Source of the DNA: Salinisphaera sp049568105
Lineage (GTDB): Bacteria > Pseudomonadota > Gammaproteobacteria > Nevskiales > Salinisphaeraceae
Length of the DNA: 64,000 nt
Direction: 5' to 3'
Assembly: GCF_049568105.1 (NCBI RefSeq)
Contig: NZ_CP145335.1
Coordinates: 2,914,001 to 2,978,000 of the forward strand
Shown here one piece after another: positions 26,268-35,304 of the stretch. How positions within the stretch are numbered: position 1 is the first letter of the stretch; every line of letters begins with the position of its first letter. Below the pieces are notes generated by a model. The model did not search any database. It saw nothing but the letters and a program-made list of their open reading frames with translations, and was not told the origin of the DNA. A program made the translations under genes and the position numbers.

Positions 26268-26969
26268 ATGAAAACCATTGGCTTGCTCGGCGGGACCGCC
26301 TGGCCGTCGACGATTGAGTACTACCGGTACCTAAACCAAATCGCCCAACGCTACTATGGGGGCCGGCACTCGGCATCGCTGCTGCTCAAGAGCATCGACT
26401 ATGCGCCGATCGCATATTGCTACGGCCACGATTGGGCCTTGGCCCGACAACGATTCATGCCCGAACTGCAGGCGCTTTATGACTTAGCCCCAGACTGCAT
26501 CGTGGTCTGCTGTAATACTCTGCATCGCGCGATCGACGAGCTGGCCGATACACTGCCTTCGGCACCGCCTCTGATCCATATCGTCACCGAAACGGCACGC
26601 ATGGCACGCCAGCACGGACATCGCCGCGTACTGCTGCTCGGCACCCAGTTCACGATGGAGAATGGCTATTATGCCGAGCGGCTCAGCCGATCCGGGCTTG
26701 AAGTCGTCACGCCGGAGCGCGCTGACCGCAAACGGATACAAAGCATCCAGTCTGCGGTGGCCGACGGCCTAGCCACGCCACAGGCAAACGAATATTTTCA
26801 TACGCTGCTACAGCGCTATGCCGATTGCGACAGCGCCGTTCTGGCCTGTACCGAGCTGCCCGCGGTCATCGATGCCGCGAGCAGCCCGATCCCCACCCTC
26901 GATCCAATGCGCATTCAGTGCGACGCAGCTTTCGAATTCGCAGTGGCCGAGCCGTCGGCCGATGGCTAG
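26268..26969 (+). CDS. Aspartate/glutamate racemase family protein
   Basis: A 233-aa cofactor-independent racemase. It begins MKTIGLLGGTAWPSTIEYY, matching the aspartate racemase family, and carries both catalytic cysteines: VCCNTLH at about residue 83 and ACTELP at about residue 194. That pairing supports true racemase activity on Asp or Glu rather than a decarboxylase. The ATG at 26268 fits the family start, and the upstream in-frame extension has no motif. It overlaps the next gene's 3' end by four bases in convergent orientation. Confidence 0.87.
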   Translation: MKTIGLLGGTAWPSTIEYYRYLNQIAQRYYGGRHSASLLLKSIDYAPIAYCYGHDWALARQRFMPELQALYDLAPDCIVVCCNTLHRAIDELADTLPSAPPLIHIVTETARMARQHGHRRVLLLGTQFTMENGYYAERLSRSGLEVVTPERADRKRIQSIQSAVADGLATPQANEYFHTLLQRYADCDSAVLACTELPAVIDAASSPIPTLDPMRIQCDAAFEFAVAEPSADG

Positions 26970-27181
26970 CCGGATGTATCGAGCTCGGACTCGAGCTTGA
27001 GAACCTGGTCCCCATCGTTCTGCTCGATAAGGTAGGCCGGGTTGTCTGCATCGCCATCGCGGACGATTTCGGAACCCTTCAGGGTTTTACTGACGCGTTC
27101 CTTGTAGATCTGCTTGATCTGGCCCTGGGCCGTACCCTGGCCCCAGTTCCATTGGACGGTATCACCGATCGAGCGGGCCAT
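26966..27181 (-). CDS. DUF2945 / TUDOR-domain small protein
   Basis: A 71-aa protein with the DUF2945 (hypervirulence-associated TUDOR) pattern: GDTVQWNWGQGTAQGQI, a central KGSEIVRDGDADNPAYLIEQ and a terminal VLKLESEL. Members are small soluble beta-barrel proteins of unknown biochemical role. An ATG two codons upstream is equally possible. Confidence 0.82.
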   Translation of the reverse strand: MARSIGDTVQWNWGQGTAQGQIKQIYKERVSKTLKGSEIVRDGDADNPAYLIEQNDGDQVLKLESELDTSG

Positions 27182-27217
27182 AGGCAACTGCCATGCGTTG
27201 AGACATCGTATAAAGGT

Positions 27218-27871
27218 CTACGCAGAACCGTGCATATCAGTTGCCGTGTGGCCATGCTCGGCCGGATTCCAACCGTTCCCGTCGACGCCGGTGATACTTT
27301 CCGCATGCAGAAATAGCGCCTGCTCGGCATCATCGGATGTCATCCCGCCAATCAGGACTTCAAAGCCGTAACCGTCTTCCAACGCGACAAAGCTTTTGGC
27401 CAAAACATCCGCCGGAGCCGCCAGCGTCCACCCGTTCGTGGTTTGCCCGCGCTCTAGAATGTCTTGATAAAGAGAAACTTGGCGGGCAATACAATCACGA
27501 TACAGTTCGGCGGCGCCATCGTGGCGCAACGCGACCGGCATGAGTTCGTAGAGCACGCGGCCAACCTTCTCGCTCAGACCAGAACACGGCATGCCCGAAC
27601 GTATACACGCGGCTAGTTTGTCGCCATCGCCATCGGCCTGCTCGACGTAACTTTCCCGCGATGCGCAATACGTCCGATAACTACGCTCGAACGCAGCTAT
27701 AAAGAGCTCTTTAATGTCCGGATAGTAGTAAAGCACCGAAGCCGGCGTTAAACCGGCTTCTTGAGCAATATCCGACAGTCGCGCATTACTCGCCCCTTGT
27801 TGCAGGATCGCATCAGTGGCTGCCTGCACCAATTGGCGGCGGCGCTCTGCCTGATTTTTCGGGCGAGCCAT
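27218..27871 (-). CDS. TetR-family transcriptional regulator
   Basis: A 217-aa TetR repressor. The N-terminal helix-turn-helix covers about residues 10-55 (RRQLVQAATDAILQQGASNARLSDIAQEAGL in outline, then VLYYYPDIKELF). The C-terminal ligand domain is not of a kind I can match to an effector. The start at MARPKNQAERR follows the typical family N-terminus; a longer frame exists upstream. An AT-rich stretch with the palindrome ATCAATTGAT at 27940-27949 lies 70 bp upstream and is a possible operator. Confidence 0.85.
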   Translation of the reverse strand: MARPKNQAERRRQLVQAATDAILQQGASNARLSDIAQEAGLTPASVLYYYPDIKELFIAAFERSYRTYCASRESYVEQADGDGDKLAACIRSGMPCSGLSEKVGRVLYELMPVALRHDGAAELYRDCIARQVSLYQDILERGQTTNGWTLAAPADVLAKSFVALEDGYGFEVLIGGMTSDDAEQALFLHAESITGVDGNGWNPAEHGHTATDMHGSA

Positions 27872-28715
27872 AATTAATCTGACAATTCTATTTGCCCAAA
27901 TGTAATACGCACACACCGTCATTTCTACATGACATATATATCAATTGATTTAATAATCTACTAAATCACTGTTATTGAACTTAAAATCTTTAGTTAAAAA
28001 AATTATATTTAAAAAACCTGCTTAATTTGAGAATTATTTGTTGCGCAAATGCCTATACTTCCAAATAGCCTACATGGCTGCTTTCAAAGCCGCCTGTAAT
28101 CTTCGATCGAACTCCTAAACCGCTGCATATATTTCATACATTTTAAATCTCTAAATTTTTAAATTTATTTTTTACAACTAATTTGAAAATTTTGGGCTAA
28201 TTGGTTGCAGTAGACGAAAATCATTTAACGCTTGTGGTTTACTTATAAAACATTCTGACGACTTAAAAACTTTTTGAGCTACTACAGAACAAACGTATTC
28301 AGCACTATTTTCAAAACCATCCGAAGATTCTAAACACCCCTTGTGGCCGATAACCTCAGTTATGACGTCGCAGATAGCTACCTGGCCAGCTCCAAACACT
28401 GACCATAGACAATACGAAAGTCGTAATGCAGCCTCGGCAGGACGAGTTCGAACCGCACAGATACAGGCAAAAAACACTGGCGTTTTTAGCGCCTGGGCTA
28501 CAGGCCGCGACAATAAAGGGATCAATCAAGCGGGCCGCAGAGCATTGAAGCCGCATAAAGCCAGCTAGCAATAAAGCCCCGAACCGCGCACTCCAGCGTC
28601 GGGCGACGCGGCATTATGAGACCGGTTAATGAGCTGGATGACGGCTCGACCGCTAAAGCCAGGTCGTGATGAGTCCTGGCTTGGAACGGCATCGATAGAC
28701 GATGCCCGCTCGCGT
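27872..28715. other. AT-rich island without a recognised gene
   Basis: About 840 bp, of which 27900-28330 is strikingly AT-rich compared with surrounding DNA. A 115-codon minus-strand frame (28178-28525) exists but has no ribosome binding site or family motif. The region may be a remnant of transferred DNA or a long regulatory zone upstream of the TetR gene. Confidence 0.5.
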
Positions 28716-29447
28716 CTAGCTCATATACATGCCGCCATCGATATTGATGGTCTGGCCGTTCATATAGGCGTTTCGGGCCAAGTGCACCACCATGTCCGAG
28801 ACCTCGTCTACCCGGCCAAAGCGTTTGACCGGAATCAGGTCCGGCGTGATCTGGTCGTTGCCGGCGATCATGTCGGTTTCGATGAGCGCCGGGGCAATGG
28901 CATTCGACGTCACGCCTTCAGTGGCCAGCATCCGGGCATAGCTGCGCATCAATCCGAGCTGTCCGGCCTTGCTCGCCGCATAGTGCGGCCCAATAACTCC
29001 GCCGATATGCGCGGCTACCGACGACATCATGATCAACCGCCCCCAACCGCGCTCGCGCATACCGGGTACGACCCGCTGACAAAGCACGAACCCCGAGGTG
29101 AGGTTGATTTGCAGCGCTTCGTTCCAGCGCTCGACGTCGATCTCACCCAGCGGATAGATGGGATTGATACCGGCGTTGTTGACCAGAATCTCGACCGGGC
29201 CCAAGCCGGCCTCCACCGTATCGACCATGGCATCCAGGGCCGCGGTATCAGCCATGTCGGCCTGAACCGCGATCGCGGCCCCGCCGCGGTTTTCGATCTC
29301 GGCCACCGCCTGATCGGCCGCCTCGCGGGAACGGTTGTAGCCCAGTGCAACTGGGCAACCGGCCTCGGCCAAAGCGATCGCCGCGCCGCGTCCAATGCCT
29401 CGAGATGCACCGGTAACCAAGGCCACGCGCCCGCCAATATCATCCAT
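28716..29447 (-). CDS. SDR-family oxidoreductase (FabG/acetoacetyl-CoA reductase-like)
   Basis: A 243-aa classical short-chain dehydrogenase. The cofactor motif TGASRGIGRG is at about residues 12-21, NNAGIN at about 88, the catalytic Ser is in MMSSVAAH and Tyr-Lys in YAASK (about residues 154-158). The basic residues after the glycine motif (YNRSREAA) suggest NADP preference. Length and C-terminus (GQTINIDGGMYM) are those of FabG/PhaB-like enzymes. Substrate is not determinable from context, as the gene is solitary. The later Met at 29447 was chosen. Confidence 0.87.
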   Translation of the reverse strand: MDDIGGRVALVTGASRGIGRGAAIALAEAGCPVALGYNRSREAADQAVAEIENRGGAAIAVQADMADTAALDAMVDTVEAGLGPVEILVNNAGINPIYPLGEIDVERWNEALQINLTSGFVLCQRVVPGMRERGWGRLIMMSSVAAHIGGVIGPHYAASKAGQLGLMRSYARMLATEGVTSNAIAPALIETDMIAGNDQITPDLIPVKRFGRVDEVSDMVVHLARNAYMNGQTINIDGGMYMS

Positions 29448-29942
29448 CTTTACATCGGGTTGGGAACCGGATGAATTCAGGCTGAGTGATCCCGGACCAT
29501 AGGTCAATCACGCCCCCCTAGGCGCCTGGCATCGTTGCCGGCGATCTCGAATACGACGGCCGTCGGCGATGCACTCGAGCATAGGCGCAGCATGTGCAAT
29601 GCGGCATACCCATGGCCGCTATCCTTGAGGCCTGCGCCTGTAGGCTGGAACGTCTACGAACATCCCGCGGCGCTGCCGGGTTACCAGGCGGGCATACACA
29701 TGTTGTCACCGCAGGTTTTGGCGGGCGTACATCGCACCGGCTGTGCGTGTCGCCTGAATCGCACGGGCACGACGATACCTGCCTCGTTCGCGTGCCTATA
29801 ATCGCGGCCCGCGCACGTGTTTATGGGATTCAATTCTTGGCGATATACGCTGCTGTACGGCTCTCGAGCATGCAGGGCGCTGGCTTAGAAACTACTGCAA
29901 TACCTTGTATTGCCGCACAGCAGCGTTTTGGCAGTCGGCCCG
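29448..29942. other. Intergenic region with no recognisable gene
   Basis: About 500 bp between the SDR start and the stop of the universal stress protein gene. Plus-strand frames here contain no family motifs. Confidence 0.4.
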
Positions 29943-30800
29943 CTAACGCACGATCAACAGGGGCACCTCGGCCCGACGAATCATCTCCGTGGTGGTGCTA
30001 CCGACCAGCAGCTGGCGAATCCGCGTATGCCCATAGGCTCCCATCGCCATCAGATCGATCTCGTGCTGATGCTGATAGTCGTGCAAGGCCGGCTCGACCT
30101 CGCCTTCCAAAACGGCCACGGTAAGATTGGCGCCGGCATCGCGTAGCGTTTGTGCGGCCTTGTCGATCTGTCGTTGGCGGCTATCGTCGGGGGTGCCGAC
30201 ATAAACCAGATGCAGCTCCACTTCCGCCAACAATGGATTGGCGAGCGCCCGTTCGACCAGGTTTTGGCCGGTCTTGCTGCCATCGAAGGCCAGCAGTACC
30301 CGTTGTGGCGGGGTGAAATCCTGGTTCGTGATTAGAATCGGCGCGCTGGCCCCGCGGATCACGCGCTCCAGATTCGACCCGAGATGCTCGTCGTCGCCCG
30401 CAGATTCGCCCCGCTTGCCCAGCACCAACAGCCGGATCTCGTCGTCCATCGACTGCAGCGCATCGGTCAGCTCGCCGTTGCGCTGTACGGCGTTGGGCTC
30501 GGACAGGCCGGCCTCGAAGGCACGGCGGCTGGCCCCGGCCAGAAAGTCGCGGCCACGTTCCCGGGCCAGGCGGGCACGCTGGGCATCGAGATCGGCCAAC
30601 TCGGTGAGCAGATGCTCGCGGGTGCCGAGCCCGATCTGCCCGGAGTAATCAGTCGAGGCGGCATGCTTGCGCCGATTGATGACGTTGACGAAGGTCAGGG
30701 GCGCATCGAGCTTGCTCGATGCCCAAATGGCGGCATCGCAGGCAGCCGCGGCATAGGCCGAGCCATCGATGCAGGCTACGATCGTGCGTTCATCGGTCAT
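29943..30800 (-). CDS. Tandem-domain universal stress protein (UspA family)
   Basis: A 285-aa cytoplasmic protein made of two Usp domains (about residues 1-145 and 150-285). The second has the ATP-binding loop GAYGHTRIRQLLVGSTT, matching G-x2-G-x9-G-S/T. The first has a degenerate GKRGES version. Domain 1 starts ERTIVACIDGSAYA and domain 2 RVLLAFDGSKTG. It follows the SulP transporter by 16 bp on the same strand, so it is probably co-transcribed and may sense energy state or modulate the transporter, as in other SulP-Usp pairs. Confidence 0.9.
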   Translation of the reverse strand: MTDERTIVACIDGSAYAAAACDAAIWASSKLDAPLTFVNVINRRKHAASTDYSGQIGLGTREHLLTELADLDAQRARLARERGRDFLAGASRRAFEAGLSEPNAVQRNGELTDALQSMDDEIRLLVLGKRGESAGDDEHLGSNLERVIRGASAPILITNQDFTPPQRVLLAFDGSKTGQNLVERALANPLLAEVELHLVYVGTPDDSRQRQIDKAAQTLRDAGANLTVAVLEGEVEPALHDYQHQHEIDLMAMGAYGHTRIRQLLVGSTTTEMIRRAEVPLLIVR

Positions 30801-30816
30801 TGTTGTTCTCCTCCAA

Positions 30817-32304
30817 TCAATGCTGCTCGATCAGCTTTTCGGCGTCCGGCTTATCGTGCACGGCTACCTTGTCGACCAGCGTCTTGCTGGCCTCATTCAT
30901 GCCCACAATATCAACCGTGGCGCCCTCGCGGCGCATCCGTAGCACAACCCGATCGAGCGCTTCGACCGCCGAGATATCCCAGAAATGGGCACGATGGACG
31001 TCAATGGTCACCGCCGACACGGCTTCGTCGAAATCGAATGAATGCCGGAAGGCATTGGCCGAAGCAAAGAACACTTGGCCAGTAATCTCATAGACACGGT
31101 GCTGGCCGTTATCGGTCAGATGGCTGGTGATATGCAGCAGCCGACCGACCTTGTTGGCAAAGAACAGCGCCGAAAGCAGCACACCCACGAATACGCCGAT
31201 CGCCAAGTTGCCGGTCGCCACCACGACTGCGACCACGGTGACCATCACGATATTGGTACTTATTGGGTGCTTTCTAAGATCGCGGATCGATTCCCAGGAG
31301 AAGGTACCGATCGAGACCATGATCATGACCGCGACCAGCGCTGCCATCGGAATCTGGCCGACCCATTCGGATAGAAACACCACCATGATCAGCAGCGTAA
31401 CGCCCGCGGTCAGCGTCGACAGTCGGGTCCGGCCGCCCGACTTCACGTTGATCACGGTCTGGCCGATCATGCCGCAACCGGCCATGCCGCCCAAAAAGCC
31501 GGTGACGATATTGGCCATGCCCTGGCCGGCGCATTCGCGGTTCTTGTTGGAGCCAGTATCGGTGAGGTCGTCGACGATAGTCGCGGTCATCATCGATTCC
31601 ATCAGACCGACCACGGTCAGCATCAGACCATAAGGCACGATCACCGATAGCGTATGCAGATTCAGTGGCACATTCGGAATCAGCAGATGCGGCAGCGAAT
31701 CCGGCAGCTTGCCCATATCGCCCACGGTATGGATATGGAAATCACTGCCCATATAGATGCCGGTCATCACCAGAATAGCGATCAGCGGACTCGGAAAGAT
31801 ACGCCCGATCACCGGGATGTACGGAAATAGATAGATGATGCCCAGCGACGCCGCGCACATGACGTACACGATCCAGGAGACATCGGTCAGCTCTGGCAGC
31901 TGGGCCATAAAGATCAGAATGGCCAAGGCATTGACGAAGCCGGTCACTACCGACCGGGAAACAAAACGCATCAGACTGCCCAACCGGAACGCCCCGGCCA
32001 GAATCTGAAACACGCCGGTCGCCAGCGTCGTGGCCAGCATCATGTCCAGTCCGTACTGGGCGACTACGGTCACCAATACGAGCGCCATTGAGCCGGTGGC
32101 CGCCGAGACCATGGCTGGCCGCCCGCCGGTAAACGAAATCACCACACAGATGGCAAAGGAGGCATACAGGCCGACCTTGGGATCGACCCCGGCGATAATC
32201 GAAAATGCGATCGCTTCAGGGATCAGCGCCAGTGCGACCACGATGCCGGACAGCACGTCGGCACGAATATTCGACAGCCAGTGTTCTCGGATCAATTGCA
32301 GCAT
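30817..32304 (-). CDS. SulP-family inorganic anion transporter with STAS domain
   Basis: A 495-aa SulP (SLC26-type) transporter. About 10-12 transmembrane segments run from residue 20 to 400, including the family signature around IPEAIAFSIIAGVDPKVGLYASF. The cytoplasmic STAS domain (about 400-490) contains AVTIDVHRAHFWDISAVEALDRV. Substrates in the family are sulfate, bicarbonate and similar anions. The linkage to a universal stress protein is reminiscent of BicA-like bicarbonate or sulfate transporters, but the substrate is not fixed. The Met at 32304 begins MLQLIREHWLSNIRAD; upstream codons run into a large hairpin. Confidence 0.88.
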   Translation of the reverse strand: MLQLIREHWLSNIRADVLSGIVVALALIPEAIAFSIIAGVDPKVGLYASFAICVVISFTGGRPAMVSAATGSMALVLVTVVAQYGLDMMLATTLATGVFQILAGAFRLGSLMRFVSRSVVTGFVNALAILIFMAQLPELTDVSWIVYVMCAASLGIIYLFPYIPVIGRIFPSPLIAILVMTGIYMGSDFHIHTVGDMGKLPDSLPHLLIPNVPLNLHTLSVIVPYGLMLTVVGLMESMMTATIVDDLTDTGSNKNRECAGQGMANIVTGFLGGMAGCGMIGQTVINVKSGGRTRLSTLTAGVTLLIMVVFLSEWVGQIPMAALVAVMIMVSIGTFSWESIRDLRKHPISTNIVMVTVVAVVVATGNLAIGVFVGVLLSALFFANKVGRLLHITSHLTDNGQHRVYEITGQVFFASANAFRHSFDFDEAVSAVTIDVHRAHFWDISAVEALDRVVLRMRREGATVDIVGMNEASKTLVDKVAVHDKPDAEKLIEQH

Positions 32305-32330
32305 ATCGTTCCAAACACAAATAGCCGCGG

Positions 32331-32375
32331 GGTGCGGCGGGCCACGCTTTTTTCGTTCGCGTGGCCCGCCGCACC
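32331..32375. promoter_or_regulatory. 17-bp perfect hairpin just upstream of the SulP gene
   Basis: Arms GGTGCGGCGGGCCACGC and GCGTGGCCCGCCGCACC are exactly complementary around an 11-base T-rich loop. The hairpin lies 27 bp before the SulP start codon and about 105 bp after the DUF1127 stop on the same strand. It could terminate the upstream transcript, attenuate SulP, or stabilise its 5' end. Confidence 0.6.
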
Positions 32376-32480
32376 GCAACGCGGCGTTTAAGTATCAATC
32401 GGGATTCAGTTCGCGCTGGATGCGCGATCATTAAAGCTTAACAGAGTTTCGAACGCACTCACAGCCCGCCCAGGCTTGGG

Positions 32481-32777
32481 CTATCGATCCTCCCGATGCT
32501 CGGACTCGTGCATGGTCTCGACCAGCCAGCGGCAGGGATCGTCGGCGCGGCGCAACGCGTGCTGGATGCCAGGGCGCGTCAGCCCTAGATCGCGCAATTG
32601 CCGATCATCTTGATCCAGAAGCGTAGCAAGCCGTTGCCGACAGGTCCGGCGATGCCAGCTCTCGCGTAGCCACTGGATCAAGCCGAGCGGCGGCATCGCC
32701 GGCAAATACAGCTCAGGCATTGCAGTTGACTGGCGTGGGCGGCGGCGACGACCTCGGGGGCAAGCGTTCCGATACAT
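32481..32777 (-). CDS. DUF1127 domain protein (YjiS-like)
   Basis: A 98-aa basic protein whose central part carries the DUF1127 pattern: W-R-x-R-R, then LATLLDQDDRQLRDLGLTRPGI. The start at 32777 is supported by AAGGAG seven bases upstream; a Met 19 codons later has no such site. DUF1127 proteins are small, often stress- or phosphate-related RNA-binding or regulatory proteins. The gene is divergent from a LysR regulator 107 bp away, a frequent pairing that suggests direct control. Confidence 0.82.
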   Translation of the reverse strand: MYRNACPRGRRRRPRQSTAMPELYLPAMPPLGLIQWLRESWHRRTCRQRLATLLDQDDRQLRDLGLTRPGIQHALRRADDPCRWLVETMHESEHREDR

Positions 32778-32884
32778 GGCGGGTCTCCTTGTCGAGTGAC
32801 TCGATCCACAATGCGCCGCGGCCTTGATTCAATAAATCGAAAAGTTCTACATTATTCGTTAAGAATTTCTGAACACAGAATGCG

Positions 32885-33766
32885 ATGGCCATGTCGAACG
32901 CTGCAACCTGCACCTTGGATACCGACGTTCTCCGCAGCTTCGTGGCCATTGCCGAAGCCGGCAGTTTCACTGCGGCCGCGCGGCAGGTACATCGCACGCC
33001 TTCTGCATTGAGCATGCAGATCAAGGGCCTGGAAACCACCCTCGCGCAGACGCTGTTCGTGCGCGAAGCACGGCGAGTCCGGGTAACCGAGCACGGTGAG
33101 ATGTTGTTGTCCTATGCCCGGCGCCTACTGCAACTCAACGCCGAAGCGGTATCGCATTTTTTGACGCCGGGCGTTGCCGGGCAGGTCCGACTCGGGCTGC
33201 CGGACGATCTCGGCCGGCGTACCCTGCCGCCTGCACTCGGCCAGCTGGCCCGCGAACATCCGCAGGTTCAGGTAGAGGTTATCGCCGGCGGTAGCGCCAA
33301 GCTGGCCGCTCGGATCGCCGCGGGGGATCTGGATCTGGCGCTGATTTCCGCCGGCAGCGACGATTCGCCCAGCCGGGCCAACGACATCGTGGCGACCGAA
33401 CGCATGGTCTGGGCCGGGCTGGCCGACGGCCGCGCCTCGCATCATCGGCCGCTGCCGTTGGCCCTGGCCAATCGCGGCTGCGCCTGGCGCGACTGTGCCC
33501 TGGCCGCGCTGGATACCGCCGGTATCGATTATCGAATCGCCTATTCCAGCGAGAGCGGCTACGGCCAGAGTGCGGCTGCCCTCGCCGATCTGGCGGTGGC
33601 GGCCCTGCCGGCCGGGCTGGTCGAGCCGCCGCTGGTCGCGCTACGCGATCTGCCGGCACTGGCGCCGACCCATATCGCCCTGCTCCAGCGGGCCGACGCC
33701 GGCGCTGCCGCCGACAGCCTGGCGCGCTGTCTACGGACCGCGTTCGACGCCGATCAGCGCAGCTGA
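32885..33766 (+). CDS. LysR-family transcriptional regulator
   Basis: A 293-aa LysR protein. The winged helix-turn-helix is at about residues 12-70 (RSFVAIAEAGSFTAAARQVHRTPSALSMQ), followed by a substrate-binding domain starting QVRLGLPDD. It is divergently transcribed from the DUF1127 gene, its likely target. Its 3' end overlaps the convergent zinc-finger gene by 13 bp. Confidence 0.88.
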   Translation: MAMSNAATCTLDTDVLRSFVAIAEAGSFTAAARQVHRTPSALSMQIKGLETTLAQTLFVREARRVRVTEHGEMLLSYARRLLQLNAEAVSHFLTPGVAGQVRLGLPDDLGRRTLPPALGQLAREHPQVQVEVIAGGSAKLAARIAAGDLDLALISAGSDDSPSRANDIVATERMVWAGLADGRASHHRPLPLALANRGCAWRDCALAALDTAGIDYRIAYSSESGYGQSAAALADLAVAALPAGLVEPPLVALRDLPALAPTHIALLQRADAGAAADSLARCLRTAFDADQRS

Positions 33767-34023
33767 CTGTCCTTACTGGCCCGGCGGTTGACGCTAGCGC
33801 CTCGGCCGTCGCGCTGGTCGGCCTCGGCTTGACATTCCACGCACAGCCGCACCCCCGGCACCAGTTCGCGGCGCCGCTCGGGGATCGGGTCGCCGCATTC
33901 TTCACAGTGGGTCAAGCTGTCACCAGCCTGTGCCAGCTCGCGCCGGGCCTTGGCCACCGCGTCGTTGACGGTATCGTCGATCTGTTCCTGTACCGCGCCT
34001 TCGTGCGCCCATCCGCTAGCCAT
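33754..34023 (-). CDS. TraR/DksA-type C4 zinc finger protein (YbiI-like)
   Basis: An 89-aa protein with an N-terminal helix and the DksA/TraR C4 zinc finger: HCEECGDPIPERRRELVPG and LCVECQAE, in which CxxC...CxxC bind zinc. It is the short YbiI-like form and lacks DksA's long coiled coil, so a ppGpp/RNA polymerase role is possible but not shown. It ends inside the last codons of the convergent LysR gene. Confidence 0.85.
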   Translation of the reverse strand: MASGWAHEGAVQEQIDDTVNDAVAKARRELAQAGDSLTHCEECGDPIPERRRELVPGVRLCVECQAEADQRDGRGASVNRRASKDSQLR

Positions 34024-34128
34024 GGCGGGCCTCCGCTTGATCGCTACCTATCGATTACATGACATGCACCAGCGCGCGATGCAAGCCCCTCGTTATACTC
34101 ACCGGCATAGCCGCCCTGCGATCTCTCG

Positions 34129-35292
34129 ATGCCGCACGCCGAACAAACCGCCGACGCGCCCCGCTTTATGCCCCTGGCCGAGTATCAGGCCCCGGCGATG
34201 CCGACGCGGGATACGTTTCAGATCCTGGCCACGCGCGCTCGCGAACTGCTGCGTCGCGGCCCGCCCGAGCCCTTGGTCGCCGATACCCGGCTGCGCCGGT
34301 CGACCCTGGATATGCTGGATACCGCCGCGCCGCCGCCAGCCTGCGGTCCGTTGATCGATGAATTACAGGCCAGCCTCAGCGATTGGCTGAACGATCCGGC
34401 CCCGGAGGAAACCAGCCGGTTGATCGTGCTGCCGCCCGGCGATCGCGATCGAGTCGTCGCACGTTGGGCCGAGCGCTACGGGCATGCCCTCTGCGAAGCC
34501 CCAGCGCGTGACGAACTGCTCGCGCCGGCTCACGATCCCCTGCCCGAGCCGGACGGCGATGGGGTGCTGGTGATCCCTGCCCTGGAAGACTGGTTTGTCC
34601 GGCATCAATCCGGGCTGGCGCTCATCCGGGCGCTGTTGGTGTTCATCCAGCGCAGCGAGCGCCGGATCGTAGTCGGCTGTAATAGCTGGGCCTGGCAATA
34701 CCTGGTGCGTGCGGTCCATGCCGATACGGTGCTCTGTGCACCGATCATCTTCCAGCCGTTCGATGCCGAACGTCTAAGGCAGTGGTTTTCCCGCATCGCG
34801 GCCACCGGCGATTCGCAGTCGCTGCGTTTTCTGGATGCCCGCAGCGGCGACGATATCCTTGCCGAGGACGACGACCGAGCACACGACCGGCTATGTAGCC
34901 TGGCCGCGCGCAGCCAAGGCATTCCCTGGGTCGCCTGGCGGCTGTGGCGCCAGAGCCTACGCCGCCATATTCCCGACCAGGACGACGCCGACACACCCGC
35001 CGAAGACGATCAAACGCTGTGGCTGACCGATCTCGACGAGTTCTCGCTGCCCGGGCGCAACGGCGACGATTCGCTGCTGGCACTGCATGCCTTGCTGATC
35101 CACGGCCCGTTGCCGCCCGCTTGGCTGGATCGCCTGCTGCCCTCGAACGGTGCTTCCAAGGGACTGTCGGGCATGCTCAACGCCGGCATCGTCGAGCGAC
35201 ACGACGACGGCCGGCTGGCCTGCGCGCCGGCGGCCTACCCCACGATCCGCGCCGGGCTGGCCACCGCCGGTTTCCCGACCGCAGCCATCTGA
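34129..35292 (+). CDS. Hypothetical protein paired with a mechanosensitive channel
   Basis: A 387-aa soluble protein that I do not recognise with certainty. It is acidic, without signal peptide or membrane segments. Its central part (about residues 145-235: VLVIPALEDWFVRH, LVFIQRSERRIVVGCNSWAW) reads like the core of a P-loop ATPase, with strand-helix alternation but no visible Walker A motif. Its stop is 12 bp before the MscS gene, so the two form an operon. A regulatory or accessory role for the channel is inferred from position only. Confidence 0.7.
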   Translation: MPHAEQTADAPRFMPLAEYQAPAMPTRDTFQILATRARELLRRGPPEPLVADTRLRRSTLDMLDTAAPPPACGPLIDELQASLSDWLNDPAPEETSRLIVLPPGDRDRVVARWAERYGHALCEAPARDELLAPAHDPLPEPDGDGVLVIPALEDWFVRHQSGLALIRALLVFIQRSERRIVVGCNSWAWQYLVRAVHADTVLCAPIIFQPFDAERLRQWFSRIAATGDSQSLRFLDARSGDDILAEDDDRAHDRLCSLAARSQGIPWVAWRLWRQSLRRHIPDQDDADTPAEDDQTLWLTDLDEFSLPGRNGDDSLLALHALLIHGPLPPAWLDRLLPSNGASKGLSGMLNAGIVERHDDGRLACAPAAYPTIRAGLATAGFPTAAI

Positions 35293-35304
35293 TCCAGGAG
35301 CCCT

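Noticed and set aside
28178..28525. A 115-codon minus-strand frame in the AT-rich island
   Set aside because: No recognisable motif, no ribosome binding site, and a composition change midway. Left as unannotated.
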